Under the pieces are notes generated by a model. It did not search any database. It saw only the letters and a program-made list of their open reading frames with translations, and was not told the origin of the DNA. This document shows, one piece after another, positions 26,874 to 35,916 of a stretch of DNA of 64,000 bases. The DNA lies in the NCBI GenBank assembly GCA_963782475.1, contig CAWAJW010000014.1, positions 1 through 64,000 of the forward strand, given 5' to 3'. Position 1 is the stretch's first letter; each line of letters starts with the position of its first letter. Made by a program: the position numbers and the translations under genes. Source of the stretch: CAVQBP01 sp963782475. Lineage in GTDB: Bacteria; Bacteroidota; Ignavibacteria; Ignavibacteriales; Ignavibacteriaceae.

Positions 26874-26978
26874 TTAAAAACTATTTCTTTTATAGATGTT
26901 GCTTTTTCTATCATCCACAATTGATTTTAAAAGTACAATAAGGAAAATTATACAGGCAATTATTACCAAATATTCCAT
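26874..26978 (-). CDS. Predicted tiny single-helix membrane protein
   Basis: A 34-residue open frame (MEYLVIIACIIFLIVLLKS, then a charged basic tail). It is one hydrophobic helix followed by a cytoplasmic tail, like small subunits of membrane complexes. AAAGGA lies upstream, but the first ATG after it (26987) opens a two-codon frame, ATG-GAA-TAA, whose stop directly abuts the ATG used here. It precedes the M23 peptidase gene by 49 bases. The call rests on composition and spacing. Confidence 0.35.
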   Translation of the reverse strand: MEYLVIIACIIFLIVLLKSIVDDRKSNIYKRNSF

Positions 26979-27215
26979 TTATTCCATTTTTCCTTTAATA
27001 GTTGCTTAATGCTAATATTGTTTATTCTGTTTTAATTTTCCGATTTTTAATATCTTTAATCAAAAATTTTTAAAGGCTCGAGAGAAATATTAAACTGTCG
27101 CTTTCTAAAAATTTCAAAAATAATACCACGCAAATGTGTTTTTTTGAGAAATTTAAGGAAAGAATTATAAATGATGGTTTTGTAGTTATTTAGCTGCGTT
27201 AGCCTGTCTAGAGGT

Positions 27216-27232
27216 AGAATTCCTTGAATTCT
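27216..27232. repeat. Perfect short inverted repeat downstream of the T9SS-domain gene
   Basis: AGAATTC (27216-27222) and GAATTCT (27226-27232) with a three-base loop, with further partial pairing of TCTA and TAGA outside. It lies about 30 bases past the stop of the minus-strand gene at 27261, so it could end transcription, although no T-tract follows. Confidence 0.35.
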
Positions 27233-27260
27233 GTGTAGATCTAAATAGGGGCAGAAATCA

Positions 27261-27689
27261 CTATTTAATAAAAGTCATCTTTTTTGTAACGACAGAATAA
27301 TTAGTTTGAAGCCGGTAAATATAAATACCGCTCGATAAAGCTGAGGCGTCAAATTTTACAGAATATTCACCTGCCGGCTTTACTTCATCAACCAAAGTTG
27401 CAACTTCACTACCAATTACATTGTATACAATTAATTTTACATGGCTTTCAACCGGAATTGAATATGTAATTTGAGTTGTAGGATTAAAAGGATTAGGATA
27501 ATTCTGCTCCAGTTTAAAAGAAGATAATTCGATTGAAGAATCTTTTTTATCAGTATTATTTTTTTGTAAATCACTCCCTAATAATAATGAAGGGGCTGCA
27601 GCAGAAAATGTTAAAAATAGAAATACAAATATGGTTATTAAACTGAAAAATTTTCTATCGCTTAAAAATTGTAAAAGTTTTAATTTCAT
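27261..27689 (-). CDS. Short exported protein consisting mostly of a T9SS sorting domain
   Basis: A 142-residue protein. An N-terminal signal segment (about 14-38) is followed by only about 20 residues and then a full type A T9SS C-terminal sorting domain (about 54-142), from FKLEQNYPNPFNP to KKMTFIK. Such domains carry secreted cargo across the outer membrane and are removed or anchored there. Here nearly no cargo exists. It may be a truncated remnant of a larger gene or a true short surface protein. No cargo fragment is seen upstream. Confidence 0.85.
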   Translation of the reverse strand: MKLKLLQFLSDRKFFSLITIFVFLFLTFSAAAPSLLLGSDLQKNNTDKKDSSIELSSFKLEQNYPNPFNPTTQITYSIPVESHVKLIVYNVIGSEVATLVDEVKPAGEYSVKFDASALSSGIYIYRLQTNYSVVTKKMTFIK

Positions 27690-27914
27690 AGCATTTTTGA
27701 TTTTTTTACCATCTAATTTTAATAAAAATTTTTAATTGAAATAAAACAAATTAAATAAAAGGATTAATTTCCTTTTTAATGGTTTTTTAACCCCCTTTAT
27801 AAGCTATTTGTTTCATCTGAAAGTTAGACGAGAGCTGTATAGGAATATGTTCCCTTTTATAGAGTAATATTGTTGCATATCAATTTATAATAAAGGCAGA
27901 CTGATGATATTACA

Positions 27915-28601
27915 CTATTTCTCAAACATATCCAGACATTTACCCGTTATCATTAAATTTATATTATTTGAAGCAAGATTAATATCCACATCAGTACCAT
28001 CACTATTCCTATTAGGAGAGAAGGTTCCCTTTGTAGTAAAGTAAATACTATTTACTTTATTTATTTTGGCAATTACATACGTATAATATTGTGTATCTTT
28101 TAATTTTTTGGTCAATAATTTATTGCATTCTATTTTCAAATATACATTTAGTCCTAAATATGATTTATAAGCTTTCATATAGAGCTTCCCATTTTCCTCA
28201 AATATATCATTTACAACAACATAAAAGATTGCATTTTTATTCTTTAAATTTTCCTGGTAATCAATTGTGTAAGGATAATGGCATTCATTAAAATTAATAG
28301 CTTGGTATTTATCCATATACTTTTTTATGAAGTTAACAGGAGTTTCTACAGTATCTCCAATTAATTTATTTTTACCGGGTGAATTTTTCTCTTTATGTCT
28401 TTTACCTGCTAGCAATGATGAATTTTTAATATTGCCTGTTTTATTCGAATGTGAGGATGAATCGGGTCTGCTATTTAAATTGTCAGTAATACTTGCAGGT
28501 CTAAAGGAAGCTAAAAAAAATGATATTGCCGAAATTAAGGCAATATATAATAATATCCATTTTACGGGACCTGATTTTAAAATATGATCTACTATTTTCA
28601 T
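27915..28601 (-). CDS. Membrane-anchored protein of unknown function
   Basis: A 228-residue protein with one N-terminal transmembrane helix (about 14-33), a low-complexity Ser/Lys/Asn-rich linker (about 40-80), and a C-terminal beta-rich domain (about 110-225) starting near NAIFYVVVNDIFEENGKLYM. This looks like a small exported binding domain. No family is recognised. It is isolated, with no close co-directional neighbour. Confidence 0.65.
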   Translation of the reverse strand: MKIVDHILKSGPVKWILLYIALISAISFFLASFRPASITDNLNSRPDSSSHSNKTGNIKNSSLLAGKRHKEKNSPGKNKLIGDTVETPVNFIKKYMDKYQAINFNECHYPYTIDYQENLKNKNAIFYVVVNDIFEENGKLYMKAYKSYLGLNVYLKIECNKLLTKKLKDTQYYTYVIAKINKVNSIYFTTKGTFSPNRNSDGTDVDINLASNNINLMITGKCLDMFEK

Positions 28602-28762
28602 TTAAATACTTTGATCAATTAATAATGTTAAATTAAAAATCAAAAATAAAAATAAGTTAAAACTATTTTGGTAACAATGAATACAAAAAGGCGCCGGGGG
28701 ATTTAAGAAATGATTAAAATAACGAAAGCAGAATTTTCGAATTAATGTTTTTTCTATCTTTA

Positions 28763-28954
28763 TCAGTATTCATCAAAATTTTCATAACAGCCGTACACTG
28801 GTTCCGGTTGATCGATAAAGATTTCTTCTTCTTTTTTTTCCAGTAATGTCCAGATTTGATTTGTAATTGCAGAAGAATCAAGTAATCCTTTTTCAAGGGC
28901 ACCTTTATATTCCTTCTCAATTATTTGACGGATTTGATTTTTTATTTCTTCCAT
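28763..28954 (-). CDS. Small helical protein of unknown function
   Basis: A 63-residue acidic protein, mostly helical (KNQIRQIIEKEYKGAL), with a C-terminal acidic tail. GGGGAG lies nine bases upstream of the ATG, which supports this frame over a slightly shifted overlapping one on the same strand (28714-28920). It has no signal peptide and no recognised family. Confidence 0.5.
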   Translation of the reverse strand: MEEIKNQIRQIIEKEYKGALEKGLLDSSAITNQIWTLLEKKEEEIFIDQPEPVYGCYENFDEY

Positions 28955-29142
28955 TTTTCGCTCCCCGGAAATTAAAATAATTAAAATGAATCGAATAAAT
29001 TAAAACTTATCATAAATTATGCCATTATGAAACAAAGAAGTCGTAATAGGAATATCAATAAATTATAGGGGAAATTTTTTTATCTTTAATAAACAGAATT
29101 AAAACCTAATAATGTTGTTCACTATTAACCAAAAAGAAAATA

Positions 29143-29580
29143 ATGAATTCTGAAGAAAAGGATTTTTATAAAAAAATTAGAAAAAAAATAAATGATTGGA
29201 TAGAAACTGATACGGGAAAAAATAAACAATGGAGTGAGTATATTTTATTAGCCCCGGATTTGTTTCATCTTTTAACAAAATTATCTATCAATAAAGAAAT
29301 CCCGGAATCAAAAAGGATCAAACTTTTTGCCGCGATTGCTTATTTTATTTCTCCAATAGATTTACTGCCAGAAGCGCTATTGGGCCCAATTGGCTTTCTG
29401 GATGATATCGCCTTGTCTGCTTATGTATTAAATGATATTATAAATAATGTTGACCCCAAAATAGTTACTAAAAGCTGGGCGGGAGATAAAGATATACTTG
29501 CATTAATTAAAACCATTCTTGCTAATGCAAATAATTTTTTGGGCAGCGGTATATGGAGAAAAATTAAAAAAAGAATATAA
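29143..29580 (+). CDS. DUF1232 (YkvA-like) membrane-associated protein
   Basis: A 145-residue protein. The core AYFISPIDLLPEALLGPIGFLDD (about 66-88) matches the DUF1232 motif, which holds a P-x-D-L-x-P turn and a conserved G-x-x-D-D. The function of this family is not established. Two hydrophobic segments flank the motif. It is a single gene. Confidence 0.85.
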   Translation: MNSEEKDFYKKIRKKINDWIETDTGKNKQWSEYILLAPDLFHLLTKLSINKEIPESKRIKLFAAIAYFISPIDLLPEALLGPIGFLDDIALSAYVLNDIINNVDPKIVTKSWAGDKDILALIKTILANANNFLGSGIWRKIKKRI

Positions 29581-29703
29581 TGCCGGGTTCAATTCTCGAA
29601 ATTTACCTTCTTTTAAACTTATACTTAAAATATTTTAATAGTAACAAATATTTATTAGAATTAATTTCATAATATTTTTTAGGATACTTTCATATTATTT
29701 GCC

Positions 29704-30768
29704 ATGAATTCTATTAAAAGGATAATTAATATATACCTCTTTTTAATTTTTACATCGACATTAGTCTTTTTAACCGGGTGTTCCGCAGCAGATAATATAT
29801 ATTATCAAAACGGCTTAAAAAATTATGAAGCGGGAGATATGGAGAATGCACTTATTGAATTTAATAAAGCTTTACAAACAGATCCGGACAATGCCCAAAT
29901 TCTTTTTTCACTTGGAAATACTGAAAATAAGTTAGGAATGTATAATACTGCTGTAGAAGATTATACAAAAGCAGTTAAAATTAATCCGGATTTTGAAGGA
30001 GCTTATCTAAACAGAGGTATTGCATACATGGCTTTAGGGAACAACCGGAAAGCCATTACTGATTTTGATAAAGTATTAGAAATAAATCCTAATAATTCTA
30101 CAGCTTTATTTAATAGAGGTTATTTGAACAGTTCTTTAAATAACATGAAAAAAGCACTCGAGGATTATAACCGGGCAATTATAATTGATTCACTTAATTC
30201 CAAGCTTTATGTAAACAGAGGAAATATAAAAGGAAAATTAAATGATCATCAAGGAGCGATTGAAGATTTTGACAAGGCTATTGCTTTAAGGGCAAATGAC
30301 GACCGGGCATATTTGAACAGGGGAAGTGATAAGGCGCTTTTAGGCGATTATAAAGAAGCAATCCTTGATTTTAATAAGGCAATAGAATTAAATCCTACCT
30401 CCCCTGATGAATATTTTATTAGAGGAGATATTAAAAATAAAATTGAAGATTATAGTGGTGCAATTGAAGACTTTTCTACTGCTATTAAACTTGATTCTAC
30501 TTATGATATTGCCTATTACAGCAGAGGCGATGTAAAATTAAACATGAAAAATTATAAGGGAGCCGCTGAAGATTATTCTTTAATTATACAAAGAAATCCT
30601 CAGAATGGTAAAGGTTATTATAAAAGAGGTATGTGCTATGTATTATGGAACAAAGGAAAGGAAGCCTGTAAAGATTTAAATAAAGCCGGCGAATTGGGAT
30701 ATTTAGCGGCTTACCCGGCGATTCAAAAGTTTTGTATTATGAAAAAACATAAAAAAAGAAAAAAATAG
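29704..30768 (+). CDS. TPR-repeat lipoprotein
   Basis: A 354-residue lipoprotein (lipobox LTGC, C26) with eight or nine TPR repeats of about 34 residues filling residues 33-340, many with the A-x-x-D/E-Y-x-x-A-I core (for example YKEAILDFNKAIELNP). Such lipoproteins act as scaffolds for protein complexes in the periplasm or at the surface. A basic tail (KKHKKRKK) ends the protein. The partner is unknown. It is followed by a cytochrome c gene after 165 bases. Confidence 0.9.
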   Translation: MNSIKRIINIYLFLIFTSTLVFLTGCSAADNIYYQNGLKNYEAGDMENALIEFNKALQTDPDNAQILFSLGNTENKLGMYNTAVEDYTKAVKINPDFEGAYLNRGIAYMALGNNRKAITDFDKVLEINPNNSTALFNRGYLNSSLNNMKKALEDYNRAIIIDSLNSKLYVNRGNIKGKLNDHQGAIEDFDKAIALRANDDRAYLNRGSDKALLGDYKEAILDFNKAIELNPTSPDEYFIRGDIKNKIEDYSGAIEDFSTAIKLDSTYDIAYYSRGDVKLNMKNYKGAAEDYSLIIQRNPQNGKGYYKRGMCYVLWNKGKEACKDLNKAGELGYLAAYPAIQKFCIMKKHKKRKK

Positions 30769-30933
30769 TCTTTTCTTCTTAATATGGTTATTGACTTTAA
30801 ACCGGCTCCTGTTTAGTTTCATACCAGTAAATTCAATCAAGGAAATTAAACTAATTTCCTGTGATGAAAATTCTAATTCAGTTTTCCCGAACTGTTCATT
30901 TCTTTTAATTAACATTAACTACCTGGAGGGTAC

Positions 30934-31536
30934 ATGTTTAAAAACATTTTAGGCATTTCTTTCTTTGTCCTTTTTGTTACCATCATTTTTTCTCAGCTTA
31001 ATTGTACCAAGCCGCAAGAAGAGAAAACAATGAATCAAGAAACCAGTATTGAAAGAGGAAAATACCTGGTTAACCTTGGCGGATGTAATGATTGTCATTC
31101 TCCAAAAGTAATGACGCCAAATGGTCCTGTTCCAGATACTACAAGATTGTTGTCCGGTTCTCCCGGACCAATAAGTGCGACGGATTTTAATCCCCAAATT
31201 GTAGCGCAAGGACAATGGGTTGTAAGTAGAGGAGATCTTACAGCTTGGCTGGGTCCATGGGGTATTTCTTATACGGCTAACTTAACTCCTGATAAAGAAA
31301 CAGGATTAGGTAATTGGACCGAAGCGAGATTTATCAAAGCCTTAAGAACCGGGAAACATCTGGGAGAAGGTCGCCCTATTTTACCACCTATGCCGTGGGA
31401 AAGCTTTGCTCAATTAAAAGAGCAAGATCTTAAGGATATTTTTGCTTACCTGCAATCGCTAAAACCAATTAATAATAAAGTTACCGATCCGGGAACTCCG
31501 GAGGACTTTGCTAAACTTATGAAGAAAATTAAATAA
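30934..31536 (+). CDS. Membrane-bound monoheme cytochrome c
   Basis: A 200-residue exported c-type cytochrome. An N-terminal hydrophobic segment with Cys24 may make it a lipoprotein. The heme attachment site is C51-x2-C54-H55 (GGCNDCHSPK). The distal ligand is probably the Met in PPMPWESFA, typical of the dehydrogenase-coupled class that carries electrons from periplasmic oxidation to the respiratory chain. GGAGG lies six bases upstream of the ATG. A dehydrogenase partner is not adjacent. Confidence 0.9.
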   Translation: MFKNILGISFFVLFVTIIFSQLNCTKPQEEKTMNQETSIERGKYLVNLGGCNDCHSPKVMTPNGPVPDTTRLLSGSPGPISATDFNPQIVAQGQWVVSRGDLTAWLGPWGISYTANLTPDKETGLGNWTEARFIKALRTGKHLGEGRPILPPMPWESFAQLKEQDLKDIFAYLQSLKPINNKVTDPGTPEDFAKLMKKIK

Positions 31537-31554
31537 GATTTTGATTCTATTTAT

Positions 31555-31580
31555 AAGCCGGAAATTTAATCTTCCGGCTT
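31555..31580. terminator. Hairpin terminator between convergent genes
   Basis: A 9-bp perfect stem, AAGCCGGAA (31555-31563) with TTCCGGCTT (31572-31580), and an eight-base loop. It sits between the cytochrome (plus) and VOC gene (minus) ends and carries short T-runs on both sides. Confidence 0.75.
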
Positions 31581-31589
31581 TAATTAAAG

Positions 31590-31940
31590 TCAGTTGGTTT
31601 GATATAATCCGATTGTGTTTCCGTCAATGTCTTTAATCAACGCGTAGTAACCCATTGCCGGGATGGTTGTCCTGCCTCTAAAAATCTCTCCTCCTAATTG
31701 TGCAGCCTTTTCAGTGTATTTATTTATATCGTCAACACGGACATGAAAGATTGTAGCATCACCTTGGAAAACTTTTTCAACTTTTCTAATACCAATAGTA
31801 AAACTTTTATGTGTATTAAAGAGAAGATAGCCGTTTCCAAATGGTTTAAAATTCCAATCAAACAATTTATTAAAGAAATCTCCGGTTTTTTCAATATTTG
31901 TAGATGGAATTTCTACATGCGCGATAAAATCTGATGCCAT
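31590..31940 (-). CDS. VOC-family protein
   Basis: A 116-residue VOC protein with paired beta-alpha-beta-beta-beta units: IAHVEIPSTNIEKTGDFFNKLF at the start and YALIKDIDGNTIGLYQ at the end. It is closer to the putative lyase and resistance branch than the plus-strand VOC at 9930. The reaction is unknown. It is a single gene. Confidence 0.85.
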   Translation of the reverse strand: MASDFIAHVEIPSTNIEKTGDFFNKLFDWNFKPFGNGYLLFNTHKSFTIGIRKVEKVFQGDATIFHVRVDDINKYTEKAAQLGGEIFRGRTTIPAMGYYALIKDIDGNTIGLYQTN

Positions 31941-32106
31941 TTTTTTTGCCTCAATATAATTAATATGAATTATTTTTATTTATAGCAATTTATTCAGTCA
32001 AGTTTCTAAAATCAAATTTTCTATTTCTAATTTAACATTATTCTTCATTAGATTCAGATTGGGGCTGGTTTCCTTATACATGCAAGTTTAATATTCATTT
32101 TAATAT

Positions 32107-32544
32107 TTAGAATATGAATGGAATTATTCTTTTGGTACGCAAGGCATAACCGGAATATTCAGGGTATTTTTCAGTGACCAGCCGCTCTTCTGCAAAGATA
32201 CGAATTAGCAATCCTGCTGTTGCAATCAGTCCGAGCAATATATTAAAAAAGGAAATATGAGAGAATATGCCTGCCCAAAGAAAATAAATCAAAGCAGCAT
32301 AAATCGGATGCCGGAGATAACGGTATGGACCAGTTGTTATAAGACCTCCATCAGTAGGATTTGCAGCTGCGTGAAAACTTCTAAACCCGAATTTAACACG
32401 AGCCCAAATCATTAGCGTTACAGCTAAAATTTGAATTAGAATTGCGAATAACCCCTCAGCAATAATTGATTTACGCAGTATAAGAATCATGAGCGCTAAA
32501 ACGGCAATGAGAAAACCTGCTACTGACATCTGCTTTAAGTTCAT
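32107..32544 (-). CDS. Isoprenylcysteine carboxyl methyltransferase-like membrane protein
   Basis: A 145-residue integral membrane protein with four hydrophobic helices. The conserved GPYRYLRHPIYAALI motif (about 72-86), with RHP, is shared by the phospholipid/isoprenylcysteine methyltransferase family that uses S-adenosylmethionine. The C-terminal half has the matching E-E-R-L motif (AEERLVTEKYPEYSGYA). The substrate is unknown, and a lipid is likely. It is a single gene. Confidence 0.88.
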   Translation of the reverse strand: MNLKQMSVAGFLIAVLALMILILRKSIIAEGLFAILIQILAVTLMIWARVKFGFRSFHAAANPTDGGLITTGPYRYLRHPIYAALIYFLWAGIFSHISFFNILLGLIATAGLLIRIFAEERLVTEKYPEYSGYALRTKRIIPFIF

Positions 32545-32710
32545 AAAAATATTTCTGCTTAAAAAGTATCAAAATTATTTGAATTGCTATTACTGATACT
32601 TGACCCTTCCCTTTTTATTATAAAATACTTTAATATTCTTTCCTGTTATGAAATTAAATACGCATTGCATAAATTACAGTCTGATAATTAATATCGGCAT
32701 TTTAATTAAC

Positions 32711-32721
32711 AGAACGGTTCT
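32711..32721. promoter_or_regulatory. Short palindrome upstream of the carbohydrate locus
   Basis: AGAAC-G-GTTCT, a perfect 5-1-5 palindrome about 107 bases before the first gene of the locus. It is short and could be chance. It differs from the LacI-type site at 36298. Confidence 0.2.
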
Positions 32722-32827
32722 TCCCGCTTTTTGATAATGCTTCAAATTAAATTGAAAATTCTTAACTTGCAATAATATTCAAAATAAAACCTGTTTTTAG
32801 TTTATGAATTATGAAAGGATTTATAGT

Positions 32828-33643
32828 ATGAAAAGAAATTTTAAAAATTTAGAACTATCAGGCTTTGTCTTATTAGTGATATTATTTTTTGTCATCTGCA
32901 GCTTTAGTCAAAACAAGGAGAAAAGAGCTATTTCCAACTCAAAATTATTGAACAGCAATATAAATATGCAGGGGCAGCAGGATAATACACTAACTGAAAA
33001 AGAAAAGAAGGAAGGCTGGAAATTACTGTTTGACGGAAAAACTCCTGAAGGCTGGCGGGGAGCAAAGCTCGACCATTTCCCAACAAAAGGCTGGGTAATT
33101 AAGAACGGGGTTTTAACGGTTCTTGCTTCAAACGGAGCCGAATCTGCTAATGGCGGTGATATAATTACTGTTGATACTTATAAAAATTTTATATTAAAAG
33201 TTGATTTCAAAATTACCGCCGGTGCAAACAGCGGCATAAAATATTTTGTTGATCCGGAATTAAATAAAGGTCCTGGTTCTGCTATTGGTTGTGAATATCA
33301 AATACTCGACGATGAAAGACATCCTGATGCAAAGTTAGGTGTAAAAGGTAACCGGACTTTAGCTTCTCTTTATGATTTAATTCCAGCGGAAAATAAAAAA
33401 TTCAATGGAGTGGGAAAGTGGAATACTGCAAAAATTGTTGTCGAAGGAAATCATGTAGAACACTGGCTAAACGGTGAAAAGGTGCTCGAATATGAAAGAG
33501 GAAACCAGATGTGGAGAGCATTGGTTGCCTACAGTAAATATAAAGATTGGCCCAATTTCGGGGAGGCAAAAACCGGTTATATTTTGCTGCAGGATCATGG
33601 GAATGAAGTATCGTTTAAGAATATCAAAATAAAAGCCTTATAA
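32828..33643 (+). CDS. DUF1080 (3-keto-glycoside hydrolase-type) exported protein
   Basis: A 271-residue protein. A signal peptide ends near ICSFSQ. The DUF1080 concanavalin-like fold begins at LLFDGKTPEGWRG and ends with GYILLQDHGNEVSFKNIKIK, both hallmarks of the family. Known members hydrolyse 3-keto-disaccharides or 3-keto-glycosides, usually beside Gfo/Idh/MocA dehydrogenases and TIM-barrel isomerases, exactly the arrangement downstream here. AAGGA nine bases upstream selects ATG 32828 over 32804. It is the first gene of a five-gene plus-strand set. The sugar is not known. Confidence 0.88.
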   Translation: MKRNFKNLELSGFVLLVILFFVICSFSQNKEKRAISNSKLLNSNINMQGQQDNTLTEKEKKEGWKLLFDGKTPEGWRGAKLDHFPTKGWVIKNGVLTVLASNGAESANGGDIITVDTYKNFILKVDFKITAGANSGIKYFVDPELNKGPGSAIGCEYQILDDERHPDAKLGVKGNRTLASLYDLIPAENKKFNGVGKWNTAKIVVEGNHVEHWLNGEKVLEYERGNQMWRALVAYSKYKDWPNFGEAKTGYILLQDHGNEVSFKNIKIKAL

Positions 33644-33676
33644 AATTATTTTTAATTTTTTATAAAGGAATTCGAA

Positions 33677-34528
33677 ATGGGAGCAAATCAGTCAAGAAGA
33701 AATTTTTTTAAAATTACGGGTTTAGGATTAGCTGCTGCATCTTTGGGACTTGCTAATCCGGTTACAAAAAAGATTTTAGATAAGAAGTTTCTCTCCGATG
33801 AAAATTTAAATCTTGGCTTAACTTCATATACTTTTAGGAATTTTTCTTTGGAACAGGTTATTCAAATGACAAAACGCCTGGATTTAAAAAGATTATCATT
33901 GAAAGATATGCATTTGCCGTTGAGCAGCACCAAAGAGGAAATTCAAAAAGCAGCTAATGAAATTAAGGATGCAGGATTGGAATTATATGGCGCAGGTGTT
34001 ATTTACATGACAAGCAAAATTGAAGTTAACAGGGCGTTTGAATATGCTAAAGATGCCGGGATAAAAATAATAATCGGGGTGCCGGATCCTGAATTTCTAT
34101 CTGCCGCAGAAGAAAAAGTAAAGGAATATAATATTAAGCTTGCTATTCATAATCATGGTCCGGGTGATAAAAGATTTCCAAGCCCTGAAAGTGTATATGA
34201 AAAAATAAAAAATATGGATAAACGAGTCGGGATGTGTTTGGATATCGGTCATACAATGCGGCTTGGAATTAATCCTTCAGAAGCATTCGAAAATTACTCC
34301 GATAGAATTTTTGATATTCATATGAAAGATGTAGATAAAGCTGCAGCTGATGGAGACACTGTTGAAATTGGGCGCGGCGTAATTAATATTCCTGAATTTT
34401 TGAGAACAATAAAAAGACATAATTATACTGGTACAGCTGCATTTGAGTATGAGAAAGATAAAGAGGATCCTTTGCCGGGGGTTGCCGAATCAGTCGGTTA
34501 TGTTAAGGGTGTCTTATCGGTAATTTAA
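33677..34528 (+). CDS. Tat-exported sugar phosphate isomerase/epimerase-type protein
   Basis: A 283-residue AP-endonuclease-2-type TIM barrel. The N-terminus holds a twin-arginine signal (SRRNFFK, then a hydrophobic stretch), so it should be folded in the cytoplasm and exported. Metal-binding residues of the family are suggested by AIHNHG, CLDIGHT, DIHMKD and FEYE. Members isomerise or epimerise sugars or keto-sugars. The gene is 34 bases after the DUF1080 gene and 65 bases before the dehydrogenase, with AAGGA before its ATG. A role in recycling the oxidised product is likely but inferred from context. Confidence 0.88.
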   Translation: MGANQSRRNFFKITGLGLAAASLGLANPVTKKILDKKFLSDENLNLGLTSYTFRNFSLEQVIQMTKRLDLKRLSLKDMHLPLSSTKEEIQKAANEIKDAGLELYGAGVIYMTSKIEVNRAFEYAKDAGIKIIIGVPDPEFLSAAEEKVKEYNIKLAIHNHGPGDKRFPSPESVYEKIKNMDKRVGMCLDIGHTMRLGINPSEAFENYSDRIFDIHMKDVDKAAADGDTVEIGRGVINIPEFLRTIKRHNYTGTAAFEYEKDKEDPLPGVAESVGYVKGVLSVI

Positions 34529-34592
34529 GAAATTAAGAATTTAACTCAACAAAAATCCATTGTTACAAATTCAATTAACAAAGGAGAATTAA

Positions 34593-35916
34593 ATGAAACA
34601 AACCAGGAGAGATTTTATAAAGAACGTTGCAATGGCCTCAGCAGGTTTGGCTGTCGGATTAAATGCAAAAAGCTACAGTAGAATTATGGGAGCTAACGAC
34701 CGGATAAATTTTGCAATTATAGGATTGAATGGAAGAGGCTATGCTCATTTGGCAAGTATAAATGGATGCAAAAATAGTGCAGTTGCTTACATTTGCGACG
34801 TTGACAGTAATGTGCTTATAAAATTTGGAAAAGAAGCAAAAGAAAAATATCATCAAAATCCTGTATTACAAAAGGATTTTAGAAAAATGCTGGAATTAAA
34901 AGATGTGGACGCAATAACAATCGCTACACCTGATCACTGGCATACTCCTATGGCTATTATGGGTCTCCAGGCAGGAAAACATATTTATGTTGAAAAGCCT
35001 TGCAGCCATAATCCGCATGAGGGAGAACTGCTGGTTATGGCACAAAAAAAATATAACAAGCTTGTTCAAATGGGAGATCAACAGAGGTCCTCGGATTATA
35101 GTATTAAAATAATGAAGAGGATAAAAGAGGGATTAATCGGAAGACCTTATTTTGCGAAAGCCTGGTATTGCAATACAAGAAAATCTATTGGAATTGGAAA
35201 AGAAATCCCTGTTCCCGGGATATCTCGATTGGGAGCTATGGCAGGGACCGGCTCCACGGAAAAAATATAAAGATAATATTCACCCATATAACTGGCACTG
35301 GTTCTGGAATTGGGGAACCGGGGAAACATTAAATAACGGGACTCATGAAGTTGATCTTTGCCGCTGGGCTCTTAATGTCGACTATCCTAATTCGGTAAGC
35401 GCTTCAGGAGGAAGATATCATTTTAAAGATGATTGGGAATTTTATGATACTTTAGTTACTAGCTATGAATATGATGATAAAATGATTACATGGGAAGGAT
35501 TAAGCTGTAATGGTAAAACGACATACGGCAGAGAACGAGGAGCAGCAATCCATGGAACTGAAGGCGCTGTAATTATTGATAGGGATGGTTATGAAGTTTA
35601 TGACCTAAATGATAAAAAGATAGAAATATTTAAAAAATCGGACAGAAAGAATTCTACACAAGACCTTTTAAGCATGGATGATATGACAGATGCACACTTT
35701 CAAAATTTCATTAATGGAATAAGAAACGGTGAAAAATTACATTCACCTATTGATGAAGGGAATATAAGTGTAACCATATTGCTGCTTTCCAACATAGCCT
35801 GGAAATTAAACCGTACTCTCCATTTAAATAAAGAAAATGCACATATTTTGAATGATGAAGAAGCCATGAAATATTGGCAGCGGGAATATGAGCCGGGATG
35901 GGAGGTTAAAATTTAA
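34593..35916 (+). pseudogene. Tat-exported Gfo/Idh/MocA dehydrogenase, frameshifted
   Basis: Together the two frames make about 440 residues. The first (34593-35270) has a twin-arginine signal (TRRDFIK), a Rossmann NAD(P) domain (NFAIIGLNGRG), and the EKP motif (HIYVEKPCSHN) holding the catalytic Lys. The second (from about 35217, ending 35916) carries the substrate-binding domain with HPYNWHWFWNWGTG and the GTHEVDLCRWA active-site region. They join at CCCGGG (35214-35219): frame one runs through IPVP and frame two resumes as GYLDWELWQGPAP, so one base is in excess. It would supply the 3-keto intermediate for the DUF1080 protein by oxidising a glycoside. Whether it is expressed intact is doubtful as read. 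Confidence 0.85.

Noticed and set aside
28714..28920. Alternative 68-codon minus-strand frame
   Set aside because: It overlaps the frame at 28763-28954, which has a strong ribosome site; the alternative has none and is very basic.
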